From: Flavobacterium gelidilacus DSM 15343
GTDB lineage: Bacteria > Bacteroidota > Bacteroidia > Flavobacteriales > Flavobacteriaceae
Reading direction: 5' to 3'
NCBI RefSeq assembly: GCF_000422685.1
Contig: NZ_AUGN01000001.1
Coordinates: 529,162 to 593,161, forward strand
Length of the DNA: 64,000 nucleotides
Positions 37,452 to 48,761 of this stretch are shown here, one piece after another. Each line of letters begins with the position of its first letter. Positions within the stretch are counted from its first letter, which is position 1. The notes under the pieces were generated by a model. That model worked only from the letters and a program-made list of their open reading frames with translations, ran no database searches and had not been told where the DNA came from. The position numbers were made by a program, and so were the translations under genes.

Positions 37452-39050
37452 ATGAAAAACATTAAAGTAATACAAGAATTACACAATTTAGGAATCACAG
37501 GATATCATGAAGTAGTTTACAATCCTAGTTATGAAGAATTATTTCAAGCTGAAACTTCTCATGCTAGAAAAGGATATGAAAAAGGAGCACAAACTTCAAC
37601 AGGTGCAATTGCTGTTAAAACTGGAGTTTTTACAGGGCGTTCTCCTAAAGATAGATATATAGTAAAAGACAATATAACAAAAGACACGATTGATTGGAAC
37701 AGTGTGAATATGCCAACTTCTAATGAAATTTATCAAGAATGTAAAGAATTAGTAGTAAAACAACTTTCCTCTTCAAAAAAAATATATGTAGTGGATGCTT
37801 TTTGTGGAACAAATGAGAACACCAGATTAAAAGTTCGTTTTGTAATGGAAGTAGCTTGGCAAGCACACTTTGTAACCAATATGTTTATTAGACCTTCTAC
37901 TTATGAATTAGAAAATTTTGGAGAGCCTGATTTCATCATAATGAACGCTTCAAAAACAGTAAACCCTAACTGGAAAGAACAAGGTTTAAATTCTGAAAAT
38001 TTTGTGATGTTCAACTTAACTGAAAAAGTTCAAATTATTGGTGGTACTTGGTACGGTGGAGAAATGAAAAAAGGTATGTTCTCAATGATGAACTATTACT
38101 TACCATTAAAAGGAATTGCCGCTATGCATTGCTCCGCTAATGTAGGTGAAAAAGGTGACGTAGCTATATTCTTTGGTTTATCAGGAACAGGTAAAACAAC
38201 ACTTTCTGCCGATCCAAAACGTTATTTAATTGGTGACGACGAACACGGTTGGGATAATAATGGTGTATTTAATTTTGAAGGTGGTTGTTACGCTAAAGTT
38301 ATTGATTTAAGCGAGGAAAACGAACCTGATATTTGGAAAGCAATTAAAAGAGATGCATTATTAGAAAACGTAGTTGTAGATGAATATGGTGATGTTGATT
38401 ACTATGATCATTCAATTACAGAAAACTCAAGAGTTTCTTACCCCATTTATAACATAAATAAAATTGTGTTGCCTTCAAAAGCTGGACATGCAAGTAAAAT
38501 TATTTATTTATCTGCAGATGCGTTTGGTGTATTGCCACCCGTTTCAATTTTAGATGAAGATCAAGCTCAATACCATTTCTTATGCGGATTTACCTCAAAA
38601 TTAGCTGGAACAGAAAGAGGAATCACTGAACCACAACCATCATTCTCTCCTGCTTTTGGGGAAGCATTCTTAACTTTACATCCCACTATGTATTCTAAAA
38701 CATTAGTAAGTAAAATGAAAGAACACAATGCCAAAGCTTATTTAGTAAATACAGGTTGGAACGGAACAGAAAAACGAATTTCTTTAAAAAATACACGTGC
38801 AATTATCGACGCAATTCTTGATGGAAGCATTGATAAAGCTGAAACTATAAAAATTCCTTTCTTGAATTTGACTGCACCAAAAAAATTAGACAAAGTCGAT
38901 GATATTCTAGATCCAAGAACTTCTTACAAAGAACTTGCAGATTGGGAGAAAAAAGCAAAAGACTTAACTGTTCTTTACAATAAAAACTTCGAACAATATT
39001 GCGGCACAGAAGAAGGAAAACGATTAGTTTCTGCAGGTCCAAGTTTATAA
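37452..39050 (+). CDS. pckA: Phosphoenolpyruvate carboxykinase (ATP)
   Basis: 532 residues, standard length. Conserved elements are [13 protein letters not shown], the [15 protein letters not shown]n/substrate site, the kinase P-loop [14 protein letters not shown] and LIGDDEHGW. It converts oxaloacetate to phosphoenolpyruvate, the first step of gluconeogenesis, and fits growth on amino acids such as the serine and methionine degraded by other enzymes here. The next terminator is strong. Confidence 0.97.
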   Translation: MKNIKVIQELHNLGITGYHEVVYNPSYEELFQAETSHARKGYEKGAQTSTGAIAVKTGVFTGRSPKDRYIVKDNITKDTIDWNSVNMPTSNEIYQECKELVVKQLSSSKKIYVVDAFCGTNENTRLKVRFVMEVAWQAHFVTNMFIRPSTYELENFGEPDFIIMNASKTVNPNWKEQGLNSENFVMFNLTEKVQIIGGTWYGGEMKKGMFSMMNYYLPLKGIAAMHCSANVGEKGDVAIFFGLSGTGKTTLSADPKRYLIGDDEHGWDNNGVFNFEGGCYAKVIDLSEENEPDIWKAIKRDALLENVVVDEYGDVDYYDHSITENSRVSYPIYNINKIVLPSKAGHASKIIYLSADAFGVLPPVSILDEDQAQYHFLCGFTSKLAGTERGITEPQPSFSPAFGEAFLTLHPTMYSKTLVSKMKEHNAKAYLVNTGWNGTEKRISLKNTRAIIDAILDGSIDKAETIKIPFLNLTAPKKLDKVDDILDPRTSYKELADWEKKAKDLTVLYNKNFEQYCGTEEGKRLVSAGPSL

Positions 39051-39060
39051 TTAACTATTT

Positions 39061-39094
39061 TAAGCCACTAATAAATCACTACATTAGTGGCTTA
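39061..39094 (+). terminator. Terminator after pckA
   Basis: A perfect 12-bp stem TAAGCCACTAAT / ATTAGTGGCTTA with a 10-base loop and a T-run (39096-39103). Confidence 0.85.
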
Positions 39095-39117
39095 ATTTTT
39101 TTTATCATAAGATTGTA

Positions 39118-40494
39118 ATGGAAATTGTACCAAAAGTTGACGAAAAAGAAATCAATGAAACTTTAAATATTTTAGCCGATGTCGTTGTAGCATTACATTC
39201 GAGTGGTACGCATTATGCTCGTATAGTTCGTAATCTAGAACGTATGGCAGAAGGTTTGGGCTATGATGTTGATTTGGTTTTAACTTTTAACGGAATCGTA
39301 ATTACAATTAATAAAAATGAAAGCAGTTATACGTTATCAAGAAGTATCAAAGTAAAAGGAATTAATTTTGAAACTGTTTCCGGAATTAGTATTCTATCTT
39401 GGGATGTTTATCAAAATAAAATAAGTACAAGACGAATAGGTAAAATTCTCAAAAGAATTAAACGCAAAACAGTTTATCAAAAATGGCAATTATATCTTTT
39501 ACTTCCTTTGGCAAGTGTAGCACTATGTCGTTTATTTGAAGGTGATTGGTTTCAATGCATTATTGCTTTTATTTCTACCTTTTTAGGGTTTAGTTTTTTA
39601 AAATTCTTAAGATCTAAAAATTATAATTTCTTTTTTTCCTATTTTTTGGTTACACTAATTTCAGTTTCAACAATTCATCTTTTAGGTTCTCTTTTTAATC
39701 TAAATAATATTGAAGCACTAGCCGTTTCTGTACTATATTTAGTTCCTGGAGTTGTACTAATTAATTCATTTATAGATTATTTAGAAGGATATATTGAAGC
39801 TGGAACTTCCAAATTAACTCATGGATTATTTATAATATTCTCTATTGCAAGTGGTTATTTTTTTTCAAATTTTATTTTTGATGAAGGAATTTTTAATCAC
39901 ATATTAATTGATCTTTCTGAAGTTCAGCAGAGTATTACTTTTCATAGAGAAAGCTTTTATCCTTTATTATTGGGTTCAAAATTTCTTTGGGGAGGAATAA
40001 CATCTATAGGATTTGCTGTTCTTTTCAACACACCAAAAAGAGCTTTATGGGTTGTGTTCTTATTGGGAGGTATTGGTTTTATGATAAAGTATTTTCTGAA
40101 TGTAGAATTAGACTTTAGTCAGCTTTTTTCAGTTTTCTGTGCTTCTTGTTTTGTTGGAATTTCAGGAATATATTTTGCACATCGTACACATACTCCACCA
40201 GTTGTTTTCACAATTCCAGCTGTAATAAATATGATTCCTGGACTTTTAAGTTACAAATTTATGATGGGAATCATTAAATGGATCATGGAACCTAATGGAG
40301 AAACTCAAAATGTAAATGATGTAATCGAAACTTTCAACACTGGAGTTTCAGCAATATTCATTGTTTTTGCCTTGGCTTTCGGTGTTGCTTTTGCGGTTAT
40401 TGTATTTAAAAGTCATACAGTAAAAGAAAAAGACTTAAACCGATTGATCAACTTATATTTTATTAAAAATCCAGAAAAGAAGACTAAACTTTAA
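39118..40494 (+). CDS. Threonine/serine exporter (ThrE family)
   Basis: 458 residues. The soluble N-terminus has HSSGTHYARIVRNLERMAEGLGYDV (ThrE/DUF1212 start), and about ten membrane helices follow, covering both ThrE domains in one chain. It is expected to export threonine or serine driven by the proton gradient. The Lrp regulator gene lies convergent, overlapping by 11 bases. Confidence 0.82.
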   Translation: MEIVPKVDEKEINETLNILADVVVALHSSGTHYARIVRNLERMAEGLGYDVDLVLTFNGIVITINKNESSYTLSRSIKVKGINFETVSGISILSWDVYQNKISTRRIGKILKRIKRKTVYQKWQLYLLLPLASVALCRLFEGDWFQCIIAFISTFLGFSFLKFLRSKNYNFFFSYFLVTLISVSTIHLLGSLFNLNNIEALAVSVLYLVPGVVLINSFIDYLEGYIEAGTSKLTHGLFIIFSIASGYFFSNFIFDEGIFNHILIDLSEVQQSITFHRESFYPLLLGSKFLWGGITSIGFAVLFNTPKRALWVVFLLGGIGFMIKYFLNVELDFSQLFSVFCASCFVGISGIYFAHRTHTPPVVFTIPAVINMIPGLLSYKFMMGIIKWIMEPNGETQNVNDVIETFNTGVSAIFIVFALAFGVAFAVIVFKSHTVKEKDLNRLINLYFIKNPEKKTKL

Positions 40495-40936
40495 AATTAG
40501 TTTCATTCTTTACTTCACCAATCATGAAGACACTATGCGTACTTCCAATATGTTGCAGAGTAGTTAATTTTGTCAACATAAATTCTCTATAAGCTTCCAT
40601 ATCTTTAACGTATATTTTGATGATGTAATCATAATCACCACTTACGTGAAAGCATTCTAAAACTTCATCCAATTTTACAACTTCTTTCTCAAAAGTAGTT
40701 ACACTATCCACATTATGTTGTACTAGCTTAATGTGACAAATAACCATAAAACCTTTATCGATTTTCTTTTTATCAAGTAAGGCAACATATTTAGAAATTA
40801 TTCCTTCACGTTCTAATTTTTTAATTCTTTCATAAACAGCCGTTACCGAAAGATTTAATTTTAGAGATAATTCTTTTGTGGTTTTTTTAGCATCTAATTG
40901 TAGATAACCTACTAGTTTTTTGTCAATTGCATCCAT
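40484..40936 (-). CDS. Lrp/AsnC family transcriptional regulator
   Basis: 150 residues. The N-terminal helix-turn-helix is KTTKELSLKLNLSVTAVYERIKKLEREGI, followed by the AsnC ligand domain with CFHVSGDYDYIIKIYVKD. It would sense an amino acid and control neighbouring genes. It is divergent from the methionine gamma-lyase-like gene, and the space between holds a near-consensus Lrp box. Its 3' end overlaps the ThrE exporter gene. Confidence 0.94.
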   Translation of the reverse strand: MDAIDKKLVGYLQLDAKKTTKELSLKLNLSVTAVYERIKKLEREGIISKYVALLDKKKIDKGFMVICHIKLVQHNVDSVTTFEKEVVKLDEVLECFHVSGDYDYIIKIYVKDMEAYREFMLTKLTTLQHIGSTHSVFMIGEVKNETNFKV

Positions 40937-40992
40937 AATTATTAGTTTGAAGTTTCAAAAATACTAAAAATTGATGTTTTACAAACTTTATT

Positions 40993-41007
40993 TAGAATAA
41001 TTTTCTA
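40993..41007. promoter_or_regulatory. Lrp-type operator between the lrp homologue and the lyase gene
   Basis: TAGAATAATTTTCTA matches 14 of 15 positions of the E. coli Lrp consensus (YAGHAWATTWTDCTR) and lies in a wider TTTAGAA/TTCTAAA palindrome (40991-41009). It sits 57 bases before the regulator start and about 100 before the lyase start. Confidence 0.6.
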
Positions 41008-41107
41008 AAAATTTATATTTATGATGTATAAAAGTCTAAATATATACCCATGTGTTGATTATTTAATTACAAATCATCAATTTTGAATAACTTTTAAACT
41101 TATAAAC

Positions 41108-42310
41108 ATGAGCAAATTTAATCCAGCTGATAATATTCAAGATTTACAATATTTTGGGGAATTTGGTGGTGTAAATCCATCTATTTCTGATTCTTCAACT
41201 TATACTTTCCTTTCTGCAAAAACAATGTTTGATACCTTTGAAGGTAATGCTGAAGGATGTTATTTATATTCTCGTCATTCCTCTCCAAGTAATTTATATC
41301 TTGACAGAGCTCTAGCAGCCATGGAAGGAACGGAAACAGCAAACGTAGCTGCATCTGGAATGGGAGCAATCACTCCTACTCTACTACAATTATGTGGAAA
41401 TGGAGATCATATTGTATCTAGTAGAACAATCTATGGTGGAACTTATGCTTTCTTAAAGAATTTTGCTCCAAGAATGGGTGTAAAAACTTCTTTTGTTGAT
41501 ATTACTAAGCTAGATCTTGTTGAAGCGGCTATAACTCCAAATACTAAAGTTTTATATTGTGAAACTGTTAGTAATCCTCTTTTAGAAGTTGCTAACTTGG
41601 CTGAATTATCTAAAATTGCAAAAAAACACAACTTAACTTTAGTGGTTGACAATACATTTTCACCTTTATCGGTTTCTCCAATTAAATTAGGAGCTGATAT
41701 TGTGATTCATTCCCTTACAAAATACATTAACGGAAGTAGTGATACTGTTGGTGGTGTAGTTTGTGCTTCACAAGAATTCATTAATCAATTGAAAGATGTA
41801 AATTCGGGTGCTAGTATGCTTTTAGGACCAACTATGGATAGCATGCGTTCTGCAAGTGTGATGAAAAACTTAAGAACTCTGCATTTAAGAATTAAACAAC
41901 ACAGTTTAAACGCAGCTTATTTAGCTGAAAAATTCGAAAAAGACGGAATTAAAACGGTTTATCCTGGGTTAAAATCTCACCCAAGTCATGAAGTTTATAA
42001 AAATATGATTAACCCAGAATATGGTTTTGGAGGAATGATGACTATTGATGTTGGAAGTTTAGATAAAGCTAATGCTTTAATGGAATTAATGCAAGAAAAA
42101 AACTTAGGTTATTTAGCAGTAAGTTTAGGGTTTTACAAGACTTTATTTAGTGCCCCAGGCTCATCTACTTCATCAGAAATTCCAGTAGAAGAACAAGCTG
42201 AAATGGGATTAACAGATGGTTTAATTCGTTTTTCAATTGGATTAGATAACAACATAGAAAGAACTTATGAAATGATGAAAGCTTGCATGAAGGAATTAAA
42301 TATTCTATAA
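41108..42310 (+). CDS. Methionine gamma-lyase-like trans-sulfuration PLP enzyme
   Basis: 400 residues, Cys/Met metabolism PLP family. The PLP lysine is in HSLTKYINGSSD, with VDNTFSPL and SGMGAITPTLLQLCGNGDHI upstream. Context (Lrp, exporter, antiporter) fits methionine or threonine degradation to an oxo acid plus ammonia and a thiol. The Cys that distinguishes methionine gamma-lyases (YGC motif) is Gly here (YGGTYAF), so cystathionine lyase or another trans-sulfuration activity is also possible. Confidence 0.8.
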   Translation: MSKFNPADNIQDLQYFGEFGGVNPSISDSSTYTFLSAKTMFDTFEGNAEGCYLYSRHSSPSNLYLDRALAAMEGTETANVAASGMGAITPTLLQLCGNGDHIVSSRTIYGGTYAFLKNFAPRMGVKTSFVDITKLDLVEAAITPNTKVLYCETVSNPLLEVANLAELSKIAKKHNLTLVVDNTFSPLSVSPIKLGADIVIHSLTKYINGSSDTVGGVVCASQEFINQLKDVNSGASMLLGPTMDSMRSASVMKNLRTLHLRIKQHSLNAAYLAEKFEKDGIKTVYPGLKSHPSHEVYKNMINPEYGFGGMMTIDVGSLDKANALMELMQEKNLGYLAVSLGFYKTLFSAPGSSTSSEIPVEEQAEMGLTDGLIRFSIGLDNNIERTYEMMKACMKELNIL

Positions 42311-42327
42311 TATCTTATCACTTTAAT

Positions 42328-42360
42328 AAAGTCCGTTTAAGAAATTCTTAAGCGGATTTT
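42328..42360 (+). terminator. Terminator after the lyase gene
   Basis: A 14-bp stem with two G-U pairs (left arm 42328-42341, right arm 42347-42360), a 5-base loop and a long T-run. Confidence 0.75.
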
Positions 42361-42392
42361 TTTTTATATATTGCGTCTTCAAAAAATAATTC

Positions 42393-43850
42393 ATGGATAC
42401 ACATATTAATAGAAATAAAGAACTAAACATTTGGGAAGCTTTAATTCCAGTTATAGCTTTAGTAGGAATGTTAGGCTACAATGTTTACGTTTTTGGAGAT
42501 GATGCGTTAAGTGGAAGTAATCAATTTATTTTATTAATGGGCGCAGCTGTTGCTGCAATTGTAGGTTTTTTCAACAAAGTGTCCTTTCAAAAAATGATAG
42601 ATGAAGTCGCCGAAAACATAAAATCTACCGCTGGTGCAATTCTAATTCTTCTAATGGTTGGTGCTTTAGCAGGAACTTGGTTAGTGAGTGGAATAATTCC
42701 ATCAATGATATATTATGGATTGCAAGTATTAAGTCCAGGAATATTTTTGCCTGCAACATTAATAATATGTTCTGTAATATCAATTGCAACTGGAAGCTCA
42801 TGGACAACGTCTGCAACTGTTGGTATTGCATTAATTGGAATTGGTGGAACATTAGGCTTCCCCTTAGGAATGGTTGCCGGTGCTGTAATTTCTGGAGCTT
42901 ATTTTGGGGATAAACTTTCTCCAATGTCAGATACTACAAACCTTGCACCTGCAATGGCTGGAACAGATTTATTTACACATATTAAATATATGTCATTTAC
43001 AACTGTACCGACCTATATTATTACGTTTATCATCTTTATCATACTAGGCTTAACAGTAGAAACGACTGGAGTTGCGGATTCATCTGCTTTATTAGCCGAT
43101 ATTCAAAAAGCATTTCATATTACACCTTGGTTATTTTTAGTTCCAGCTATTGTAATTGGATTAATTGTTAAAAAAACAGAACCTATAATTGCTTTATTTA
43201 TTGGAACATTATTAGCTGCAGTTTTTGCATTAATTTTTCAACCTGAAATTGTTTTAATGCTCTCGGGTGAAAAAACTATGAATTTTGCAAATGCTTACAA
43301 AGGAATTTTAAATGCAATAACAGTTGAATCAGTTATTCCAACAGATAATGAAAATTTAGCTGATCTATTCAAATCCGGTGGAATGCAAAAAATGTTAGGC
43401 ACAATTTGGTTAATTCTATGTGCCATGGTTTTTGGAGGAATAATGGACGCGATTGGTGCATTAGCTCGTATTAGTCAAACCTTATTAAGTATGGCAAAAT
43501 CTACATTTGGATTATTTGCTTCTACTGTGGGAAGTTGTTTAGCCTTAAACATAACAGCATCAGACCAATATCTAGCTATTGTAGTTCCTGGGAAAATGTT
43601 TAAAAAAGCTTATCATGATAAAGGTTTAGCACCTGAAAATCTAAGTCGAACTTTAGAAGATTCTGGAACAGTTACATCTGTTTTAATTCCTTGGAATACT
43701 TGTGGTGCTTATCAATCTGGAACATTAGGTGTAGATACTTTTGATTATCTACCATATGCTATTTTTAATTATTTAAGTCCAGTTATGACATTAATTTTTG
43801 CAGCCTTTAATATTAAAATCAGACAATTGGTTTCAACTATCAAAGATTAG
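42393..43850 (+). CDS. nhaC: Na+/H+ antiporter NhaC
   Basis: 485 residues and about twelve membrane helices. The NhaC family pattern includes ATGSSWTTSATVGIALIGIG, GAVISGAYFGDKLSPMSDTTNLA and SGTVTSVLIPWNTCGAYQ. It exchanges Na+ for H+; related NhaC proteins also carry amino-acid-like substrates such as malate/lactate or tyrosine. Its position after the amino-acid lyase may point to such a role. Together with NhaD at 13 kb this gives two sodium antiporters in the window. Confidence 0.9.
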   Translation: MDTHINRNKELNIWEALIPVIALVGMLGYNVYVFGDDALSGSNQFILLMGAAVAAIVGFFNKVSFQKMIDEVAENIKSTAGAILILLMVGALAGTWLVSGIIPSMIYYGLQVLSPGIFLPATLIICSVISIATGSSWTTSATVGIALIGIGGTLGFPLGMVAGAVISGAYFGDKLSPMSDTTNLAPAMAGTDLFTHIKYMSFTTVPTYIITFIIFIILGLTVETTGVADSSALLADIQKAFHITPWLFLVPAIVIGLIVKKTEPIIALFIGTLLAAVFALIFQPEIVLMLSGEKTMNFANAYKGILNAITVESVIPTDNENLADLFKSGGMQKMLGTIWLILCAMVFGGIMDAIGALARISQTLLSMAKSTFGLFASTVGSCLALNITASDQYLAIVVPGKMFKKAYHDKGLAPENLSRTLEDSGTVTSVLIPWNTCGAYQSGTLGVDTFDYLPYAIFNYLSPVMTLIFAAFNIKIRQLVSTIKD

Positions 43851-43884
43851 CTTAATTATAATCAAAATCTATTATTTTATAAAA

Positions 43885-43915
43885 AAAAACCATTACTTTT
43901 TTAGTGATGGTTTTT
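43885..43915 (+). terminator. Terminator after nhaC
   Basis: A 13-bp stem AAAAACCATTACT / AGTGATGGTTTTT with one G-U pair and a T-run. Confidence 0.8.
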
Positions 43916-43963
43916 TTTATGTTGTAAATTTACATGAGATTCAATTGCTTACACAGTAAATAA

Positions 43964-46168
<2,205 letters not shown>

Positions 46169-46196
46169 AACTATTTACAAAATAATCTTAAACTAC

Positions 46197-46218
46197 AAAA
46201 CCACCTTTTGGTGGTTTT
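46197..46218 (+). terminator. Terminator after katG
   Basis: A 9-bp perfect stem AAAACCACC / GGTGGTTTT with a TTTT loop and a following T-run. Confidence 0.85.
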
Positions 46219-46343
46219 TTTTATGAAATTACTAAAATAAAAACTTAAAAATTATCATTTAAATAAATAAAGTGTTAAATTATTAGTAAGAAATATACGC
46301 ATAATAAATATCTATATCTTAATAAGAACAAATCATAATACTA

Positions 46344-46375
46344 TTGACTTTTTATTACTTGATTTTGTAATTTTG
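46344..46375 (+). promoter_or_regulatory. Promoter of the peroxiredoxin operon
   Basis: TTG at 46344-46346, a 21-base spacer and TAATTTTG at 46368-46375 match the Bacteroidetes consensus, 34 bases before the ATG. The rest of the 240-base gap from katG holds the katG terminator and AT-rich DNA with nothing else clear. Confidence 0.6.
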
Positions 46376-46409
46376 CAGTAGAAATTTAATCATTAAAAAA
46401 ATAAACACA

Positions 46410-47045
46410 ATGGCATTAGTAGGAAAAAAATTCCCAAACATTACAGTTGACGCAATTTCAGCAATGGGAGATAATTTAAGAATTAACGTTTTAGAAGAAG
46501 CAGTAAACAACAAAAAGAAAGTAGTTTTATTCTGGTATCCTAAAGACTTTACTTTTGTTTGTCCAACAGAATTACACGCTTTTCAAGCGGCTTTAGGTGA
46601 ATTTGAAAAAAGAAACACTATAGTAATAGGAGCTTCTTGTGATACAAATGAAGTTCACTTTGCATGGTTAAACACAGCAAAAGACAATGGTGGAATTGAA
46701 GGTGTTACATATCCAATTTTAGCTGATACAACTCGTAATTTATCTGCAAATTTAGAAATTCTTGATGCAGAATGGGTTTATGATGAAGAATTAAACGAGG
46801 AAATTTTAGAAGGTTCAAACGTGACTTTCAGAGCTACATATTTAATTGACGAAGAAGGAAAAATTTTCCACGAAAGTGTAAACGATATGCCATTAGGTAG
46901 AAATGTAAACGAATATTTACGTTTAATCGATGCTTACACACACGTACAAGAAAAAGGTGAAGTTTGTCCAGCAAACTGGGAAGAAGGTAAAGAAGCAATG
47001 ACTGCTGATAGATTAAGTACAGCTGCATATTTAGCTCAAAACTAA
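46410..47045 (+). CDS. 2-Cys peroxiredoxin (AhpC/Prx1 type)
   Basis: 211 residues. The peroxidatic Cys51 lies in FTFVCPTELHAFQ and the resolving Cys186 in GEVCPANW. Peroxiredoxins reduce hydrogen peroxide and alkyl peroxides, using thioredoxin for recycling. The following gene encodes such a thioredoxin and the third a DUF6952 protein, a conserved flavobacterial set. A terminator-like hairpin after this gene suggests it is made in excess of the other two. Confidence 0.93.
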   Translation: MALVGKKFPNITVDAISAMGDNLRINVLEEAVNNKKKVVLFWYPKDFTFVCPTELHAFQAALGEFEKRNTIVIGASCDTNEVHFAWLNTAKDNGGIEGVTYPILADTTRNLSANLEILDAEWVYDEELNEEILEGSNVTFRATYLIDEEGKIFHESVNDMPLGRNVNEYLRLIDAYTHVQEKGEVCPANWEEGKEAMTADRLSTAAYLAQN

Positions 47046-47070
47046 TAGAAAAAATTCCAAATTTAAAATT

Positions 47071-47102
47071 CCAAATTCCAAGAATATAACTTTGGGATTT
47101 GG
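47071..47102 (+). terminator. Leaky terminator between peroxiredoxin and thioredoxin genes
   Basis: CCAAATTCCAAG (from 47071) pairs with CTTTGGGATTTGG (47090-47102) with a small bulge, followed by seven T. It probably reduces but does not abolish read-through. Confidence 0.5.
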
Positions 47103-47129
47103 TTTTTTTAATTGAAAAATCCAAAAAAT

Positions 47130-47438
47130 ATGTTTACAGAAATAGAACAAGATAATTTAGCCGAAGTTATAGCTTCAAACGAAACGGTTGTAGTGCAATA
47201 TTCAGCAACTTGGTGCGGAAATTGCCGTATTATGAAACCAAAATTTAAAATGTTGGCTTCACAAAATGAAAGTATTCCGTTTTTAATGGTTGATGCAGAA
47301 AAATTTCCTGAATCGAGAAAATTAGCAACAGTGGATAATTTACCGACTTTTGCAACTTTTAAAAACGGAAAATTAGTAAATCAAACGCAAACTAATAAGT
47401 TAGAAGTTTTAACGGAATTAGTAAATGAAGTAATCTAA
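47130..47438 (+). CDS. Thioredoxin family protein
   Basis: 102 residues from the ATG at 47130; an earlier in-frame TTG at 47112 is less likely. The active site WCGNC lies in YSATWCGNCRIMKPKF near residue 29, and the cis-Pro is in VDNLPTFATF. It is a short thioredoxin, probably the electron donor of the adjacent peroxiredoxin (inference from context). Confidence 0.9.
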   Translation: MFTEIEQDNLAEVIASNETVVVQYSATWCGNCRIMKPKFKMLASQNESIPFLMVDAEKFPESRKLATVDNLPTFATFKNGKLVNQTQTNKLEVLTELVNEVI

Positions 47439-47440
47439 TT

Positions 47441-47698
47441 ATGAAACTACCTGTTATCAAACATTTAACTCAATTTATTGAGGATAATGATCAAGATTAT
47501 TTAGTAGAAACCATTGAGGTTTTAGAAGCCTTAACTGAAGTTCCATCTTTAAAAGATGAAGAATTGGATGTTATTGGTGAGTTAATCTCAAACATGTACG
47601 GAGCTCTTGAAGTCCACAAAATGGTCAAAGAAGGAAAAGACAAAAAAACAGCGCTAAATGATTTTATGAAGCGTGTTTTAGGATCTATTGATAAATAA
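47441..47698 (+). CDS. DUF6952 family protein
   Basis: 85 residues, acidic, all helical, with no Cys. The pattern MKLPVIKHLTQFIEDNDQDY and MYGALEVHKMVKEGKDKK is that of DUF6952, which regularly follows peroxiredoxin and thioredoxin genes in flavobacteria. Its role is unknown but is probably tied to that redox pair. It starts two bases after the thioredoxin stop. Confidence 0.75.
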   Translation: MKLPVIKHLTQFIEDNDQDYLVETIEVLEALTEVPSLKDEELDVIGELISNMYGALEVHKMVKEGKDKKTALNDFMKRVLGSIDK

Positions 47699-47702
47699 AT
47701 TT

Positions 47703-47723
47703 ATGCTCTCAATTTGGGAGCAT
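47703..47723 (+). terminator. Terminator after the DUF6952 gene
   Basis: An 8-bp stem ATGCTCTC / GGGAGCAT with one G-U pair, 5-base loop and T-run. Confidence 0.65.
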
Positions 47724-47725
47724 TT

Positions 47726-48757
47726 TTATTTATAAAACTTTTTCTTCAACCAAAAAGCCACGTTTACTAATATAATCAAAGCTGGTACTTCCACTAAAGG
47801 CCCAACAACTCCAGCAAAAGCTTGTCCACTATTGATTCCGAAAACGCCAATAGAAACAGCAATAGCTAACTCAAAATTATTTCCAGAAGCTGTAAATGAT
47901 AAAGCTACAGCATCACGATAATTTGCTCCAATTTTCTTAGCCACAAAAAACATCAAGAAAAACATTATGGTAAAGAAAATTACTAACGGAATTGCAATTC
48001 TAATCACATCAAAAGGTAAATCTACTATCATCTCTCCTTTTAAACTAAACATTATGACAATTGTAAACAATAAAGCAATCAATGTAATTGGAGAAACAAA
48101 CGGAATAAATTTCTGATTAAACCATTTATCACCAATATATTTCTTTATAAAATAACGACTAGCAACAGCTAACGCAAACGGAATTCCTAAATAAATTCCA
48201 ACCGTTTTTGCTATTTCAGCTACTGTAATGTCTAATTCTAAACCTTTTATTCCGAATAAAGGCAACATTACTTCCAAATAAAAATAAGCATATAAACTAA
48301 AAAAGAAAACTTGCAATAGACTGTTTATTCCAATTAAACCCGCTGTTAATTCACGGTTTCCTTCAGCCAATTCATTCCAAACGATAACCATGGCAATACA
48401 TGGAGCAATTCCAATGATGATTAATCCTGTCATGTATTCTGGATAATCCTTCAAGAAAAAAGTCGCTAATAAAAACATTAAAAATGGTCCAACTATCCAA
48501 GTAATTATAAATGAAATTCCGAGTAATTTCGGTTTTTCAAACATCAAGGGTATTTTTGAAAAATCAATTTTAGTTAAAGGTGGATACATCATTAAAATTA
48601 ATCCAATTGCTAAAGGAATATTTGTTGTTCCAGAAGAAAAGGAATTTATAAAATCTGCTGAATTCGGAATAAAATAACCAATTCCAACACCAAATAACAT
48701 CGCTAAAAAAATCCAAAGTGTTAAATATTTGTCTAAAAATCCTAATCTCTTTTTCAT
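47726..48757 (-). CDS. acr3: ACR3-type arsenite efflux permease
   Basis: 343 residues, ten membrane helices. It begins with FLDKYLTLWIFLAMLFGVGIGYF, and IGIAPCIAMVIVWNELAEGNREL holds the conserved Cys and Glu/Asn of Acr3 transporters. TASGNNFELAIAVSIGVFG and ALVGPLVEVP-like VVGPLVEVPALI follow. It pumps arsenite out using the proton gradient. It is the last gene of the ars operon, four bases after arsC. Confidence 0.94.
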   Translation of the reverse strand: MKKRLGFLDKYLTLWIFLAMLFGVGIGYFIPNSADFINSFSSGTTNIPLAIGLILMMYPPLTKIDFSKIPLMFEKPKLLGISFIITWIVGPFLMFLLATFFLKDYPEYMTGLIIIGIAPCIAMVIVWNELAEGNRELTAGLIGINSLLQVFFFSLYAYFYLEVMLPLFGIKGLELDITVAEIAKTVGIYLGIPFALAVASRYFIKKYIGDKWFNQKFIPFVSPITLIALLFTIVIMFSLKGEMIVDLPFDVIRIAIPLVIFFTIMFFLMFFVAKKIGANYRDAVALSFTASGNNFELAIAVSIGVFGINSGQAFAGVVGPLVEVPALIILVNVAFWLKKKFYK

Positions 48758-48761
48758 ACTC

